From: Aporrectodea caliginosa
Taxonomy: Eukaryota; Annelida; Clitellata; Crassiclitellata; Lumbricidae
Length of the DNA stretch: 64,000 nucleotides
Reading direction: 5' to 3'
NCBI GenBank assembly: GCA_020284085.1
Contig: JACEVL010000420.1
Coordinates: forward strand, 1,729,001 to 1,793,000
In this document: one piece after another, positions 11,419 through 23,200 of the stretch
Position numbering within the stretch: the stretch's first letter is position 1
Layout: each line of letters opens with the position of its first letter
Notes under the pieces: generated by a model
What the model saw: only the letters and a program-made list of their open reading frames with translations
Databases searched by the model: none
Told to the model about the DNA's origin: nothing
Translations under genes and position numbers: made by a program

Positions 11419-14400
11419 TTAATTGTTGTAGAGCGAGGGCAGCGCGGAATTGATGATTCTGTCCGAAAGACACTCAGGCAAAAGCTGCACAAGCAGGAAG
11501 AGCTTGGCATCTCTGCCGACGACATATCTCGCTCTTGGAAAGATGCCGAATAGCGCCTGCTCATAAGTATCGATGACTTCGCTCACTTTCTCTGAAGTGG
11601 GAAATTCCTCAACCAGCTTCCAGATTTTATCTGCAGCTACAAGTAACAAATTTCCAAAAGAAAATAATGACATTAAGCGTGTAATTACGAGAAACACAAT
11701 TCAAGCACAATACTTAAATCGGATCCAGCAAGATGGCGGATATACCATAAGGGATCATTCATAAGTCATTTTGGTCACGTCTCCAGCTATATGCTGGAGA
11801 TTTTACAATGGCTCCCTACCCGGCAGCGCATCGAGTACAGGATTGCCGCCTTGGTACGACGATGTCAGCTGGGTCTAGCCCCAGTCTACCTGATAATTTG
11901 GAACTTTGCTGCCCCTCGGGCAGCAAAGGTCGCGCGCCCCTCCGCTCTGCAGAGAAGGGGATGCTCTTAGTCCCATTTGCACGAACTGCAACTATGCAGA
12001 ATCGAGCCTTTTCCGTGGTGGGCCCAGTGGTCTGGAACGGGCTCACCAGGAGATACGCCTGCTCCCTGGGACTTTTGCTGAAGCTTTCTTTACTAAACTC
12101 AAAACTGTACTTTTGGTCGTGCTGGAGTCGGGAGCGCCTCTGAGTAGTCCTCTGGAAGGGGCGCTATATAAATTTTATGAATGAATGAATGAATGAATGA
12201 ATGAATGAATGAATAAGTATCTAGAATACTTCAACAAAACGGTAAATTAATAATATAAGGAAACAGAAATTCCGTGTATCCGTGCGTCCTTCCGCAGGCG
12301 CCACTTAATTCTCACTGCGTCATTTGCCAGAGACAATCTGAATTAAGCCTACGTCATTCTACGTCATAGCAATAACCATAACAAACGTTGCCATAGCAAC
12401 GAGAGATCATGCACAATGATAATTTCGTAATATAAACGTGTTACGCGAAGCGGCCGAGTAGCGACCAGCCACTCACGCAGCGGACGCGCAGCGACCGAGA
12501 GACAGACACGCGCAGAGGAGGGTACGTAGGGAAGGAAAGTGCAATTGTTTTTAACCGTCCTAGGAGCAAACATCTAGTATATAATAATGACTGCCAACCA
12601 AGTTACAGTTTTCGACTATGCCTAATACAAGTAGCCTAAGTAGGTCCTACTGTCGTATATGCATTATGCAATGAAGTTTCTTGGAAGAGAGAAATATTAC
12701 CCGTTCGCCGAAATTCTTCTCCCAGGTCAGATTTCGTTGCTGTGGAGGCGTTTTCCCAGGCGAAGTCAAAGTTCTTTCGAAAACCCTCTTCGTCAAAGAT
12801 GTGAGTGGTGTAGGCACCTGGTTCAATTAAAAGGGCACGACACCCGAAACGACCAATTGAACGCCTGTAACACGTTTGCAAATTACAAACTACTTTACAA
12901 ACTACATAAATTCATCACACCAAATTAAGTTAAAAACATTTGTATGTAGTCTAAGTTAGGTTAGCCTATAGTTGTTAAATGATCTACTGATAAAATTTAA
13001 TAGTCCATCAGTTATAGCCTAGGCCTATTGGCGGTGATTTTGTTTAACTGAGAGGTGTCATGTGGTTACTTGTAGCCCTACACTACACGTAGGCCTAGGC
13101 CTATAGTTTGCGCAATGGTAAATCTGTCGGCATCAAAATATTTCTATGAATTTACGATTTGAACATTATTCACGAATAAACGTCATGTAGGTCTAAGTGT
13201 TTAAATGGTATAATTGCAAACGAACCTTTTTGGCTAATAGCTAATAATTATATCAAATTAGCCTGACCACGCTTAATATTTAATAAATTTGCAGACTTAT
13301 AAACTATCAATGAATATTAATAAGGCCTACGATAGACTTACATTGCACTGCAGGCTTAGTATTACAGTGAACTCTACTTTAGACCAAGCAGCCTTCAATA
13401 CCGTTGTTTCATTGTCGCCCTTTCGATTTTGGGCTAATGCAACATATTCTCAGTTTTATTTTACTGCCTCGATGACTAAATTACCTGAGTCCGTCCGTGA
13501 ATGCTTCCAATCCGTACTTGGACATGCAGTACGGGACAAACAAGGGAACAGTGTTTCGACCTGAATCGCTTGAAACGTTCACAACACGACCTCGACCTTT
13601 CTTTACTAGTGGCAGAAACGTCATCGTGACGTCAATGACTCCCAGCAGATTGGTGGTCAGTGTGCGTTGACACGCGGCAATGGAGACAAGATCGACTGGG
13701 AGCATGTCGTAGACACCAGCGTTGTTCACTAATCCCCACAGCCCTGCAAAATGATAACCATTACTTAATTTCTCTCTTTCTTTAATTTCTTATTTATTCA
13801 TTTTTTTTGTTTACTTAATTTGCTTGTCTATTAATTTATTTATTTGTTATTTATTTCCGGATGTGATTTGCGTTCAGTAGCAATACATTTCCTAATCTGA
13901 AACGTGAAACGTAGAGAAAGTGTTTGATAGTTACAAGTATTATAGGCCTAAGTCTGCAAGTGCTTAATTATTAACAACACTGCTTAATTCGGATGATACA
14001 GTATGCAATTTCCGCACTGTGTGTGATTAAAGTTTATATAATCTATAGAGTCTTCTGAATTTATTAGTTCAATAGACTTCAGTTAAAATCTGTTGTTAAT
14101 TTAAGCTGATTTGTGTAATTAACTTGTTGTATTTAAAAGCGGAAAATTCAGCTCCTATTACCAAACCGCCCTTGAACATATTTCGCGAACAGTATTAATG
14201 GTAAACCAGATTATTCCTTGCCAGTATTCTTCGGAAGCTTCGAAGAAACGTATTCGAATCCGTTGCGTACGCTATCACGATTCGTAACATCCATCCGAAA
14301 TGGATGAACACGATCGGAGAACGTTTTCTCCAACTCCCCGACGCTTTCCTCCCTCCGACATGCCGCAAAAACGTGGCATCCGAGTCCGTCCAGTCGTTTC

Positions 14401-14558
14401 AAGGCCTCATACCCAAAGCCATTTGCACATCCGGTCACGAGGACATAGTGGTCGCCATAGCGACCGATTCGAGGGACGCGCACAATGCAGTCGAGGATCT
14501 TGTAGAGGACGTAGATAGACAGCAAGAGACCAATAATCGATAAGACGTCACCAAACAT
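11419..14558 (-). CDS. SDR-B: membrane-anchored short-chain dehydrogenase/reductase (SDR9C-like), 4 exons
   Basis: Exons: 14558-14222, 13743-13485, 12864-12701, 11630-11419 (323 residues). It has an N-terminal anchor (VLSIIGLLLSIYVLYKIL), the cofactor loop TGCANGFG, NNAG, and catalytic N144, S171, Y184 (in VPYCMSK) and K188. Exon 3 gives GRFGCRALLIEPGAYTTH and exon 4 ends with LLPECLSDRIINSALP. It is the most diverged copy. Intron 1 has a GC donor (ACTG|GCAAGG) instead of GT; the frame and the acceptor (ttttgcag|GGCTG) are otherwise normal, so I read a GC-AG intron rather than a broken gene. Intron 3 holds a plus-strand LINE fragment. Substrate unknown. Confidence 0.87.
11780..12214 (+). mobile_element. 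non-LTR retrotransposon 3' end (L2/CR1-group-like), truncated
   Basis: Broken frames give a typical RT C-terminal tail: LPTRQRIEYRIAALVRRCQL, then NRAFSVVGPVVWNGL. The 3' UTR follows (GTCGGGAGCGCCTCTGAGTAG, GGAAGGGGCGCTATATAAAT), ending in (GAAT)n at 12177-12214. The 3' block is the same as in SINE family 1 and in the LINE at 20330-21187. It is inside SDR-B intron 3 in the opposite orientation. Stops and frameshifts make it inactive. Confidence 0.75.
12215..12630. other. SDR-B intron 3 remainder
   Basis: It contains a modestly GC-rich stretch (12440-12530, GAAGCGGCCGAGTAGCGACC and similar) without a recognisable domain. No gene is seen. Confidence 0.4.
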
Positions 14559-14689
14559 CCCTCCGGATTAATTAGTCCAGATATCTACAAAGGAACAAAG
14601 TTCAATATAGTCTGCGCTGGTCTATAGAAAATATCGCACGTAGTCGCGTAAGCCATAGGACCCTATATTAGGCCTATATATTATAGGGA

Positions 14690-14815
14690 AAAGGAGGAGC
14701 AATTCCTTAAGAAAATCCCGAGAGGCAGGTGACCGTTCCTCTGCCTCGCGGTCTAATCTTCCCACCGACAGTGTACGGTCGGTGTACTCATTAGATCTAT
14801 AGCTGATGCAGTATG
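14690..14815 (-). repeat. SINE family 3 fragment
   Basis: It matches the GGCAGGTGACC / CTCTGCCTCGC / TCTTCCCACC / GTACGGTCGGTGTACTCATTA section seen in the copy at 46385-46590 and partly in the intron-3 copies of SDR-C to F. Confidence 0.5.
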
Positions 14816-14999
14816 CAACTTAGTTCTACGAAGCCTTGAGGTGTATAAGCCTATATGTATAATATATATTTAATGTATATAAACACACATATATATATAT
14901 ATATAAAGGTCGTTATATATCTATAAAGTAACCTTTTTGCATAAATGAACATAATATATTGTTTTTGCTGCTTGTTTGTGCAGTATTAGTAGCGGTTGT

Positions 15000-15829
15000 A
15001 GTAGTAGCATCAACAGCAGCAGTAGGCTAATATTAGACAACATTCAGAAACTGATTAGCAATTTTACCTAACTGTAGCCAATGTACCCTAACAAACATGC
15101 AACGAGGCTACAACATTCCTGCTGGCCTTAGGGTAGCAATCATGCTTGTGTAGGCCTATATCTCTCTGTTACGTATACTATAGGCCTAGTACGTTCGCAC
15201 AGCTTAAGACTTCGGAGCTTGCGTGATTAGAGTATGATGACTATTTCAGGAAGAGTCGTGTACTAGGCTAAATGAATTTAAACACTATAAACACTATTAG
15301 GATATTACCTTACGTGATCACAGAAGATAGGACAGAAGATAGATAAGACATGACAACTGTTACAGATGATAGACATACCTCTCTCCTCTTGGATGTGCAA
15401 ACGAGTATGTTACCGATAAACAAGAAATTGGAACACGCTTTAAAAAACTAATCTACTTTCCTTCACTGATTTGGGTCTATTGCACGTTCATGCCCATACT
15501 ATATGCTATTACTGGTGTACACACATATTAGTTTATGTTTTCAAAGTGTAACCTGGTTCCCCTTGACGTAAAGTTGGACGCTTCCGTTTGTAGACTTAGC
15601 CCTGTTGATATCAGAGCCATAACTGATCTGAGAGCCACTGAACTTACAACGTTTGTGTACAAGTATACAAACGACAGAACTATACGTGTACAAATACAAA
15701 ATATATAATCGTCTTAGTAGAGGTCGACGTTAACGTGTATTAAGCCTGAAATACTCTTTAAACCACTCTTATCGTTGCGGAATATTATTGCACGTAATAG
15801 ACGTTCATCTGAATAATATAGCGTCTATA
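15000..15829. other. intergenic region, no gene seen
   Basis: Short TAGGCCTA-type words and a run of GTAGTAGCAGC are visible. The segment 15725-15830 (TTAAACCACTCTTATCGTTGCGGA) resembles 4305-4340, so it is likely a diverged repeat. Confidence 0.35.
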
Positions 15830-16665
15830 CTGACGACAGAACCCATCCTCGACTTCAAAACTGCCTCCACCATTGCTACCTCTATTGTCCACTCAAAGCT
15901 CGACTAGTATCTTTCTCAACCTTGAATCCACCCAACTATAGCTATATAGCGTCTGCAGCTCAGCCAAAACTCACTAGCCAGAGCCGTCACCAGAACGCCC
16001 AAGCATCATCATATCACTCCCATCCTCAAATCACTCCATTGCAATGGTTAAAAATCCCAGAGCGAATTCACTTCAAAGTCCTCTCCCTAACCTACAACTT
16101 CCTACAACACTCCCAGCCGGGCCAGCCCAGATAGCTCCGCGTCTTCACCATCCAACAAGCCCGTTCTACCCGATAATCCTCCGTTCTCACTCTTTCTCGA
16201 CCCCTGGTCACTACTTATCTCAAGTTTTCCAACCGAGCAATATCCGACACTGCACCACGTCTCTGGAACGATCTACCTCTTGAATTGCGCACTTTTTCGG
16301 TTCCTCCACCATCATCGTCAATCACCCACCATCATCTGCCTCAGGCTTCTCTATCCATCACCCCAAGGCTTTCCACTCGAAACTAAAGTCTCTCCTTTTC
16401 AAGAACTCTTACCCAGACTCATCTGATCCTCTACCCTCCAATCCTCGACCTAAAAGACACCCACCTTAACATCTGCTGTGCCCTCTATGATCCTCTGGAA
16501 ACCTGACTCGGACCTCCCTCGGACTACTCGTTTGGACAACCCCTCTGCAGACTAGACGCAGCGCTCGTGAATAAGCTGGTGCCCTGCGCTTGGCTTTCGA
16601 GTGGCGCTTCAGAAGTTTTGAGATTACGATCACGATTACGATTACGATACTGTTGACTTTAGACC
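15830..16665 (+). mobile_element. non-LTR retrotransposon 3' end with (GATTAC)n-type tail
   Basis: Degraded frames give LQWLKIPERIHFKVLSLTYN and, after frameshifts, APRLWNDLPLELRTF, the usual C-terminal tail after the RT domain. The 3' UTR contains CCCTGCGCTTGGCTTTCGAG and ends GAGATTACGATCACGATTACGATTACGAT. A second 3' end of the same family is at 46225-46330. Plus strand, inactive. Confidence 0.7.
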
Positions 16666-16734
16666 GTAATCCGTCTATATGGAAGGATTCGATCGAGGAA
16701 TCATAGCTTATAGGTTAATAATCCCTCGGTGACC

Positions 16735-16975
16735 GGTCAATTCGGCGCGAGAATCTTCCGCTGGACTCACGGGGGAGGGGGGGCTGCGACGATGGTGGGC
16801 GACGCCGAAGACGGACTACTACGATCGGGCACTCAAGTGCTCCGTTTGATTTGCCCTCCAACTGTTGTCCGCCACCATGACCTTCGACCGAGACCACATG
16901 ACTTTGTCCTACCGCTTAAAGATGACAGGAATTATATCCCAAGGATTTTATTTAAGAGTTTGATGTAGCCCCGTT
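16735..16975 (+). mobile_element. non-LTR retrotransposon C-terminal fragment (same family as 36525-38160)
   Basis: It encodes RPRPHDFVLPLKDDRNYIPR followed by a stop. This matches RQRPHDFKLPNKDDRSFIPR at the end of the LINE near 36530. Only the last about 45 codons plus an unmatched 5' part remain. Confidence 0.65.
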
Positions 16976-17044
16976 GACCAAGTCGCACTTTGCAGGAACA
17001 TATATTTAAAAACTATTAATTATTTCCATTCTTCTTTTTATCTG

Positions 17045-17120
17045 GTAATACCACTTTCCGTAATGGGTTGCGGTGTGTCAACCTAGTGATTCAATATTAA
17101 ACGAATATATACATATACAA
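17045..17120 (+). repeat. retroelement 3' end (GGGTTGCGGTGTGTCAACC family)
   Basis: The same end sequence (TTGCGGT(G/C)TGTCAACC, then AATA-rich tail) occurs at 35285-35345 and 38625-38695 on the plus strand and at 55148-55215 on the minus strand. Confidence 0.5.
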
Positions 17121-17207
17121 TTCGGCGCAGGACAATTTGGCGCTAGACATTTCGGCGCAGCTATCTAGATTGCAGAATATTGCCTTCATTGTGTGCGATA
17201 AAAGTCG

Positions 17208-17681
17208 GTTCCGCGACAACTCGTCGAACGACATTTCGTATAACGACACTTCGTCTACGACAATTCGTATAACGACATTTCGTCTACTAGTGTATCGGTA
17301 TCCATTACGGCTAATCGACAGAGGCCACTTTCTTATAGTTTCGCTAAAACGTGCTATATATTCTCAGGAATCCAGCTTCTAATTACTGAAAAGATTATTT
17401 TCATCAATCCAACTTCGATTGAATGGAAACTTAGTTTCATCCATGCATCTACATGTAGCTTGGTATCCAGCTTCTATTTACGGTAAAAATTATTTCGACC
17501 AATCCAATATTTCGACCAATCCAGCTTCTATTTCAACACAGGGATGTTTTCATCAATCCCACTTCCATTTAGGGAAACAGTTTTTCATCAATCCAGCTTC
17601 CATTTTAAAGTGACAATATGAAATAACTTTGTAGACGAAATGTCGGTAGACGAAATATGTGTAGACGAATTGTCGTGACAC
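17208..17681. mobile_element. MITE-like element with arms of repeated GACGAAATGTCG
   Basis: The left arm (17208-17287) has CGACAACTCGTCGAACGACA, then TCGTATAACGACA and TCGTCTAC blocks. The right arm (17631-17681) is the inverse: GTAGACGAAATGTCGGTAGA, ending in GACGAATTGTCGTGAC. The core has about five diverged units of a TTCATCAATCCAGCTTC(C/T)ATT tandem repeat. No coding content. Just upstream, 17120-17160 repeats (C)AATT(C/T)GGCGC. Confidence 0.6.
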
Positions 17682-17889
17682 CCTACCATTATGATGTTTC
17701 ACAGGCGAGTGCTAGCGAAGTTACCATAGAAATGTCCTTAAGATCTTATGAAGTAATTGTGAAGAAGATATTCAGAAAATAACTAACGTAACTATCAGAG
17801 AATATAACAACTTTAATGCCCATTACGGGTGAATTATTAATGACATTTAAAGCATATTGAGTCCGTTCATCTTCATTCTACTTCCAGAA

Positions 17890-17980
17890 TATCCATGGGC
17901 ATTATATTGAGCCCATATTCGATACGGGTCCCATATGGGAATATGGGCCCGATATGGGCTTCAAATTTGGCATGGTGACT
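17890..17980. repeat. GGGCCCATATGGG-type repeat, 3' flank of SDR-C
   Basis: Repeated words GAGCCCATATTCGATACGGG, CCCATATGGGAATATGGGCC and GATATGGGCT. Matching blocks lie at 25325-25405, 31735-31830 and 39690-39770, each about 150-260 bases beyond the stop codon of SDR-C, D, E and F. Confidence 0.6.
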
Positions 17981-18155
17981 GATTCATGATAAGGAAACAT
18001 TGCGAAGTTACTGTATATCTGCATGTTTGCCTGATTGGCTGCACAAATGTCTGACTGAATCAATAAGCATATACATTTATTTTAGGCATTAATATGGCCT
18101 TTTTTGAAAGCGGGCTGATATTAACCATAGCTTATAAAGCACTACAATATCCGGG

Positions 18156-21100
18156 CTAGATGTCGGTCTTCGTACGGCACTGAAACTCCGGCATTTGGGA
18201 GCATATGATCCAATCGGAAAGACATTCCGGTAACATCTGGAGAAACATGGCAACCTTGGCATCAATTCCGACGAGGTATCTGGCTCTAGGATAGACTCCG
18301 AATAAGGCGTGTTCGTACGCGTCTATTGCGACATTGATTGGCGTTGAAACATTCTGAAAATCTGACACCATCTTGAATATCTTCTCGCTTTCTAAATCCA
18401 GCAACAACAAAATTACCAGTAGTTAATTACTCAGAAGGTCACACTGGCAAATGTGTCATTGTAATGTAATGTAACAAAACATTTATAAAGCGCCACTTAA
18501 GAGTCTCTCAGAAGCGCTCATTGTAGGCTTTGTATATAAAAAGAGCAGTTTCAAAATTCCTCAGAGGCGGCAATGGGTTTGAAGTGTTAGCGACCTTCAT
18601 CTCTAAAGTTCGGCATCCAAGGATGGGTTTCCTGTCTTTCCCCCTCGCTTTTTCCGTGTGATTCCTCTCCCTCCAGTCCACGTCCAATGCACTGAATTTG
18701 TAGCTGATGAATTCGCTATGTAGCGCAAGTGTAATTCTTATCTGACGGGATTTGAACCAACGACCTATGGATTGACAGGCTTCCTTGCTAACGACTGTAC
18801 TGCTCTGAACCACTCGGCAAAGAAGAGGAACTGAGAGGAACCCGGTTTCCCGACAATAAGAAGAAGAAACGAGCAGTAAATTTAGATGATCAGGGAGAGG
18901 ACTAGTAGCCACACGCGCTCACATGCCGAGGCTAAGAAAATGAAGTCGCTAACACTTCAAACCTATGACTTGCCCGGCCAGTCATAGGTATGAAGAGTTA
19001 GCGACTTCATTTTCTTAGTCTCGGCATGTGAGCGCGGGTGGGTAGTCTTTCTCTATCCTTCTCATGGAATACAAGTAAAAGTAGGCCTACAATGCGAACT
19101 TAATACTTTGCTGCTAAAAGTAAGCTTTCATTGTATTCGTTTTACGGATCATTTGCTGCATCTAACCTTGCTTTAGTAATTTTTCTCCCTCTTCCGTTGC
19201 GTGATCTTTGTTCGTTCTTCGAAAGGCTGCGTCGAAATCTTCAGCCATTTTTTCGGGCGTTACAATGTTAGTCTTAACGGAACCCGGTTCAACCAGAAGG
19301 ACCTTGCAACCGAACGGCCGAAGGGATCGTCTGAACAATTAACCAAAGATAATCAATAACATGTCGGCCTATTATGTAGGCTTAGCAATTTCTATAGTCA
19401 ATAGTAAAACATGACAACGATACAATGGGACTGGGACGTAGGTTACAGCCCTTAGAAAGTTTTGTCGACACTTTTCTGAAAAACCACGAAGCATAAAAAA
19501 ACCGAAGAATACTTCTAGTACTACGGTACTGTGGCGGTTGTTCGACCTTCTCTGTCGACCGAATTGACCCCGCAATTGGGACCACTGTAACTAACGGCTT
19601 TCCAGTCTGTCACTGTCGTCGGGCGGATTCCTCTCTCTTCTTACCAGGATAGCGTTTCAGAAATCCCCCAGTCTTCAATGTCTGCCAGGATCGGCCTCTC
19701 CGGTCGGGAGAGGTCTTAACGGGTTAGCGACCACCGAACGTCGATTAGATGAAGAAGACGACAAGAGCCAAGTCAATTAAATCACTTGTATTAATCAACG
19801 ACAACTCAAAATGTAACTGATTTACGACAGACGACTGCTTAACATCAACGACTACAACTGACTTTCACTATCAACGAATGACTGTCTGACAACAACTAAC
19901 GAAAGAACTTTACGACTACTCTTTCGAACTGAACCCGAATGACTCTCAACTGAACTGCTGGCTCCCTGCGCGAACGAATGAACTATGCAACTAACTGCTG
20001 AGCGTCTTAAGCAGCCCTATTTATACACAACTGGCCGGTCACGGGGGGGGGACCGGTCCTGGAGACCGGTCCCGGGGGGACCGGGGACCGGTCCGGGGGA
20101 CCAGGGCCCTCTCTACACACTACCACGGCGGGGTCACAGCGTCCATTTTGCTACAACTCTACCTGTAAAATTATTAATAAAACAGTTCTCTTGCTTGATG
20201 CAATAGCAACGTTAGTTTTCTTTCATTCGTGCGTCAAGTCAAATTTTCTGGGTCGTTAATTTTGCTGTCTAACTGTGCAAAGAATTAGACTTTAAACTGT
20301 TAAACCCATCCATCAGACTCAGTCGCTACTGTACAACAGATGTGCCTAACGATAGATGTTCTTTCCTCTTGGATGGCCTCAAATAGACTTCTCCTAAATC
20401 ATTCCAAGACTCAGTTTATTTGGCTTGGTGGCCGTCGGCAACTAGATGGTATTGATTTGCTCCAGCTTACTCGGGTCTTTCCTGATATAACTTTTTCCCT
20501 AACGGTTCGTGACCTGGGCCTCGCCCTTGACCAACATGTGAACTTGATCTGTCGAAGCTGTTACTATCAGCTTCGCCAGCTCCGAGTAGTTTCTCGCTCT
20601 CTTTCTCATGACGCACTAGTGGTTCTTGTGCATGCCTTCGTTACTAGTCGAATTGACCACTGTTGCTCGATCCTCGTTGGCCTCCCTCTTGGGGTTCTGG
20701 GGCGACTAGATCGAGTTCTACGCTCAGCTGCTCGGCTTATTGGGCGAATTCCAAAATTCGGCTCTGTCTCTGCCTACATGCGCGATGTGTTACACTGGCT
20801 GCCTGTGGCCCAATGGATATCATACCGTATTGCTTCTTTGGTTTCACGCAGCATCCTTGGCTGTGCTCCATCTTACTTGCGCAACCTCTGCCGCCCAGTG
20901 TCCGACGTTGTAGCGCGTCGGGCGCTTCGCTCTGCGACGACGGGGTAACTCCTAGTTCCGCGGGCTCGCTTGACTGCTAGGCAGCGCCGAGCTTGCTCGG
21001 TTGCAGGCCCCTCCATCTGGAATGACCTGCCATCGGAGCTGCGCTTGCTACCTTTGATCAGTCAAACTAGGTTTTATAAATCACTCAAGTCTTTTTACTT

Positions 21101-22461
21101 TTTGCCGTGGCTGGACTGGGAGCGCCTCTGAGTAGATTTCTTGAAGGGGCGCTATATAAATTTCCAGAATGAATGAATGAATGAATGTTAATTGTGTTGC
21201 AGGATCCTTTTTTGACATTTTGCTACTCTTACATTTTTGAAATCACAAGTTACAGTAGGATGCAAACGTTTTTATCTCGCGTAATTACCGATTACTTAAT
21301 CACATGGCAGAATTTGCCTTCCACGTAACATAGTCTAGTTTGACACAATGTGTGAAAACGAAAAAAGCGACCGAATAAGGAACCAACTAAATGTAAAACA
21401 TGTAACTAAAGTCATGCATATGTAATCTGTCAAATTCACCTGAGTCCATCCGTAAATGCCTCCATTCCGTACTTTGACACACAGTATGAGACGTTAATTG
21501 GTAGAGTAAATCGTCCAGCTACCGAGGATATGTTCAGTATCCGACCCCGTGCTTTTTTCACTAACGGCAAAAACGTCATTGTGACGTCAATAGTGCCGAG
21601 AAGATTTGTCTCTGCCTGTCGTCTGTACAAGGCAGTGTCGATCAGCTCGAATGGAAGTAACTCAGTAATGGCGGCGTTGTTTACTAATCCCCAGAGACCT
21701 AAATAAGTGAAAAATTAAAGGTAGAAACATTTCAAATAATCCAGGCCTAAGAAGAAATTCACCTGTACAGGATATTCTTGTAGAGGACCAGAGCGCTGCT
21801 ACATGAAATATTTTTGAAACTGTTTTGTTTATGAAATTGAACAGAAATGTCGCAAATAGGCTATGTTTTGACAATTGTATTTCTTATTGCTACGAACAAG
21901 CAATATGCTAACAAGTCTTTATAATCAAATTGCAAAGACAAGTTAACGAGTTTAAGTGTTGAAAAGGTTGACATTCAGCAGAGCAATTCCTGTCTTTCAT
22001 AAAAAAATTGAAATTGCAACGATGAATGACATTCAGATGATAGATCATGTAGGGCCTACTGATTACATCTAAGATAGAAAAATCACAATAGCCTAATTAG
22101 TTTGTTAAAATCATATCTTACCAGTGTTCTTGGGAAGATGTGACGATACGTATTCAAACGCTGAACGCACGCTGTCTGGATTCGAGACATCCATCAGAAT
22201 CGGATGAACACGATCGGAAAAAGTCTCCTTGAGCTCCTGGACGCTTTCCTGTTTTCGACATCCTGCAAAGACGTGACATCCGAGTTTCTCCAGTCGTCTA
22301 ACCGCTTCAAGTCCCATTCCATGTCCACATCCGGTAATGAGGACGTAGTGGTCGCCATATCGACCAATGCGAGGTATACGCACAAGTCGGTCGAGGATCT
22401 TATAGACGATGTAGAGAGACAGGAAGAGACCAACGAGAGAAATGGTATCGCAGCACGTCAT
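18156..22461 (-). CDS. SDR-C: membrane-anchored short-chain dehydrogenase/reductase (SDR9C-like), 4 exons
   Basis: Exons: 22461-22122, 21698-21440, 19330-19167, 18391-18156 (332 residues). Residues 7-20 are a hydrophobic anchor and 43-50 are TGCGHGMG. The usual NNAG is NNAA (120-123). Catalytic N145, S172, Y185 and K189 are present, in TNLLG, NISS and YCVSK. Exon 3 reads RSLRPFGCKVLLVEPGSVKT, and exon 4 has EHALFGVYPRARYLVG and LPECLSDWIICS. Intron 2 carries a LINE fragment and another insertion, both plus strand. A minus-strand AATAAA at about 18077-18082 could be the poly(A) signal. The first exon is almost the same as in SDR-F. Confidence 0.9.
18480..18910 (-). repeat. SINE family 1 tail fragment followed by SINE family 3
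   Basis: 18480-18525 is a minus-strand copy of the GCGCTT...TATAAA 3' tail. 18540-18910 holds a family 3 SINE whose tRNA head on the minus strand reads CAGTCGTTAGCAAGGAAGCC, with box B-like GGTTCAAATCC (about 18755-18745). SDR-C intron 3. Confidence 0.6.
18914..19036. repeat. 57-bp inverted repeat with 9-nt loop (long hairpin)
   Basis: Arm 18914-18970 and arm 18980-19036 are reverse complements with three mismatches; the loop is TGCCCGGCC. The arms are two facing copies of part of SINE family 3 (GTTAGCGACTTCATTTTCTT, CTCGGCATGTGAGCGCG). Read from either strand, RNA would fold into a long hairpin. Confidence 0.85.
19517..20155 (+). mobile_element. insertion in SDR-C intron 2, unclassified
   Basis: The flanks (AATACTTCTAGTACTA on the left and CTACCTGTAAAATTAT on the right) are continuous in SDR-E intron 2 (about 33230-33255), so about 630 bases were inserted here. 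A CTAC duplication is possible. The right part is GC-rich with ACCGGTCC-type repeats (20040-20105). It may be a solo LTR, but I could not find clean TG...CA ends. Confidence 0.4.
20330..21187 (+). mobile_element. non-LTR retrotransposon (L2/CR1-group-like) RT C-terminal part and 3' end
   Basis: An open frame of 202 codons (20340-20948) gives LSSWMASNRLLLNHSKTQFI, then the thumb/C-terminal part (SRIDHCCSILVGLP, VLHWLPVAQWISYRIASL). After a frameshift it continues SVAGPSIWNDLPSELRLLPL. The 3' UTR GGGAGCGCCTCTGAGTAGAT and GGGGCGCTATATAAAT ends in (GAAT)n at 21169-21187. It is 5'-truncated, in SDR-C intron 2, opposite to the gene. Confidence 0.8.
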
Positions 22462-22633
22462 TTCCAGGCAGAGGTTTCACCCACAGATTATGTGAACTGT
22501 AGTTAAATAAAAGAATACGTGAAAGCAATTCAACAGACTTTACTTCTAGCATAAAAGGCCTATAGATAATTTAACGGGTGAGCTTAGATCTTAATCAATA
22601 AAATAATGCTTGTAAGAGGGTAATTTTAATTAT

Positions 22634-22697
22634 GTTTCTGCAGTGTCTCGAAAACATATGCTTTTGTGAGGTACTCAGAAGGCGCTATATTAAATGT

Positions 22698-22781
<84 letters not shown>

Positions 22782-22782
22782 G
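22634..22782 (+). repeat. SINE-like 3' tail with long (TA)n
   Basis: CTGCAGTGTCTCGAAAACAT, then CAGAAGGCGCTATATTAAATG, then about 40 TA dinucleotides (22700-22779). The same insertion stands upstream of SDR-D (30286, (TA)n then (CA)n), SDR-E (35083, CATA-type) and, partly, SDR-F (43075). Confidence 0.7.
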
Positions 22783-22979
22783 GCGCACACACACGCACAA
22801 GCACACACAGTTTCACGCCCTATCGGGGCATACAATGGAGAAAACTATGAAATTCAGATGGATATATCTGTGTTTGCACTTGGTACACGCAAAGTAGGTC
22901 ATGAAGCAGTGACATCGAAAGCTTATAACCATATACCGATCTCTGTTTCATTATAGTTTTACGAAAACATTAAATTCAG

Positions 22980-23200
22980 TCTTCATACAACTTAGATCTG
23001 TATCTGCAACAAAAATAGTTCGGTAGTCAAAAACGTAAAAGAAAAACAGTAGCAGTATATATAAGACACAAAGATATGAAGCCTACCATGCATTAGTTGC
23101 ACAACGGGTATGCACGATGTTAAACTTTCAGTCTGAAGTATCATTTATCAGTCCGAGTATACAGCGAAAGCAGACTTTGACCTTTGAGATATAGGTAAAT
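22980..23200 (-). promoter_or_regulatory. candidate promoter/first exon of SDR-C, proximal copy
   Basis: The minus strand reads CTCAAAGGTCAAAGTCTGC (23190-23171), then GTATACTC, then a donor-like CATG|GTAGGC with the exon end at about 23087. A matching acceptor, TTTAACTACAG|TTCAC, lies at 22498-22497, which would leave 35 nt of 5' UTR before the ATG at 22461. This is inferred from conservation. Confidence 0.4.

Noticed and set aside
19517..20155. Solo LTR of an LTR retrotransposon
   Set aside because: It is an insertion by comparison with SDR-E, but clean TG...CA ends and a 4-6-base duplication could not be fixed, so it is left unclassified.
22632..22956. Frames with long Ile-Tyr runs
   Set aside because: Translation of the (TA)n microsatellite.
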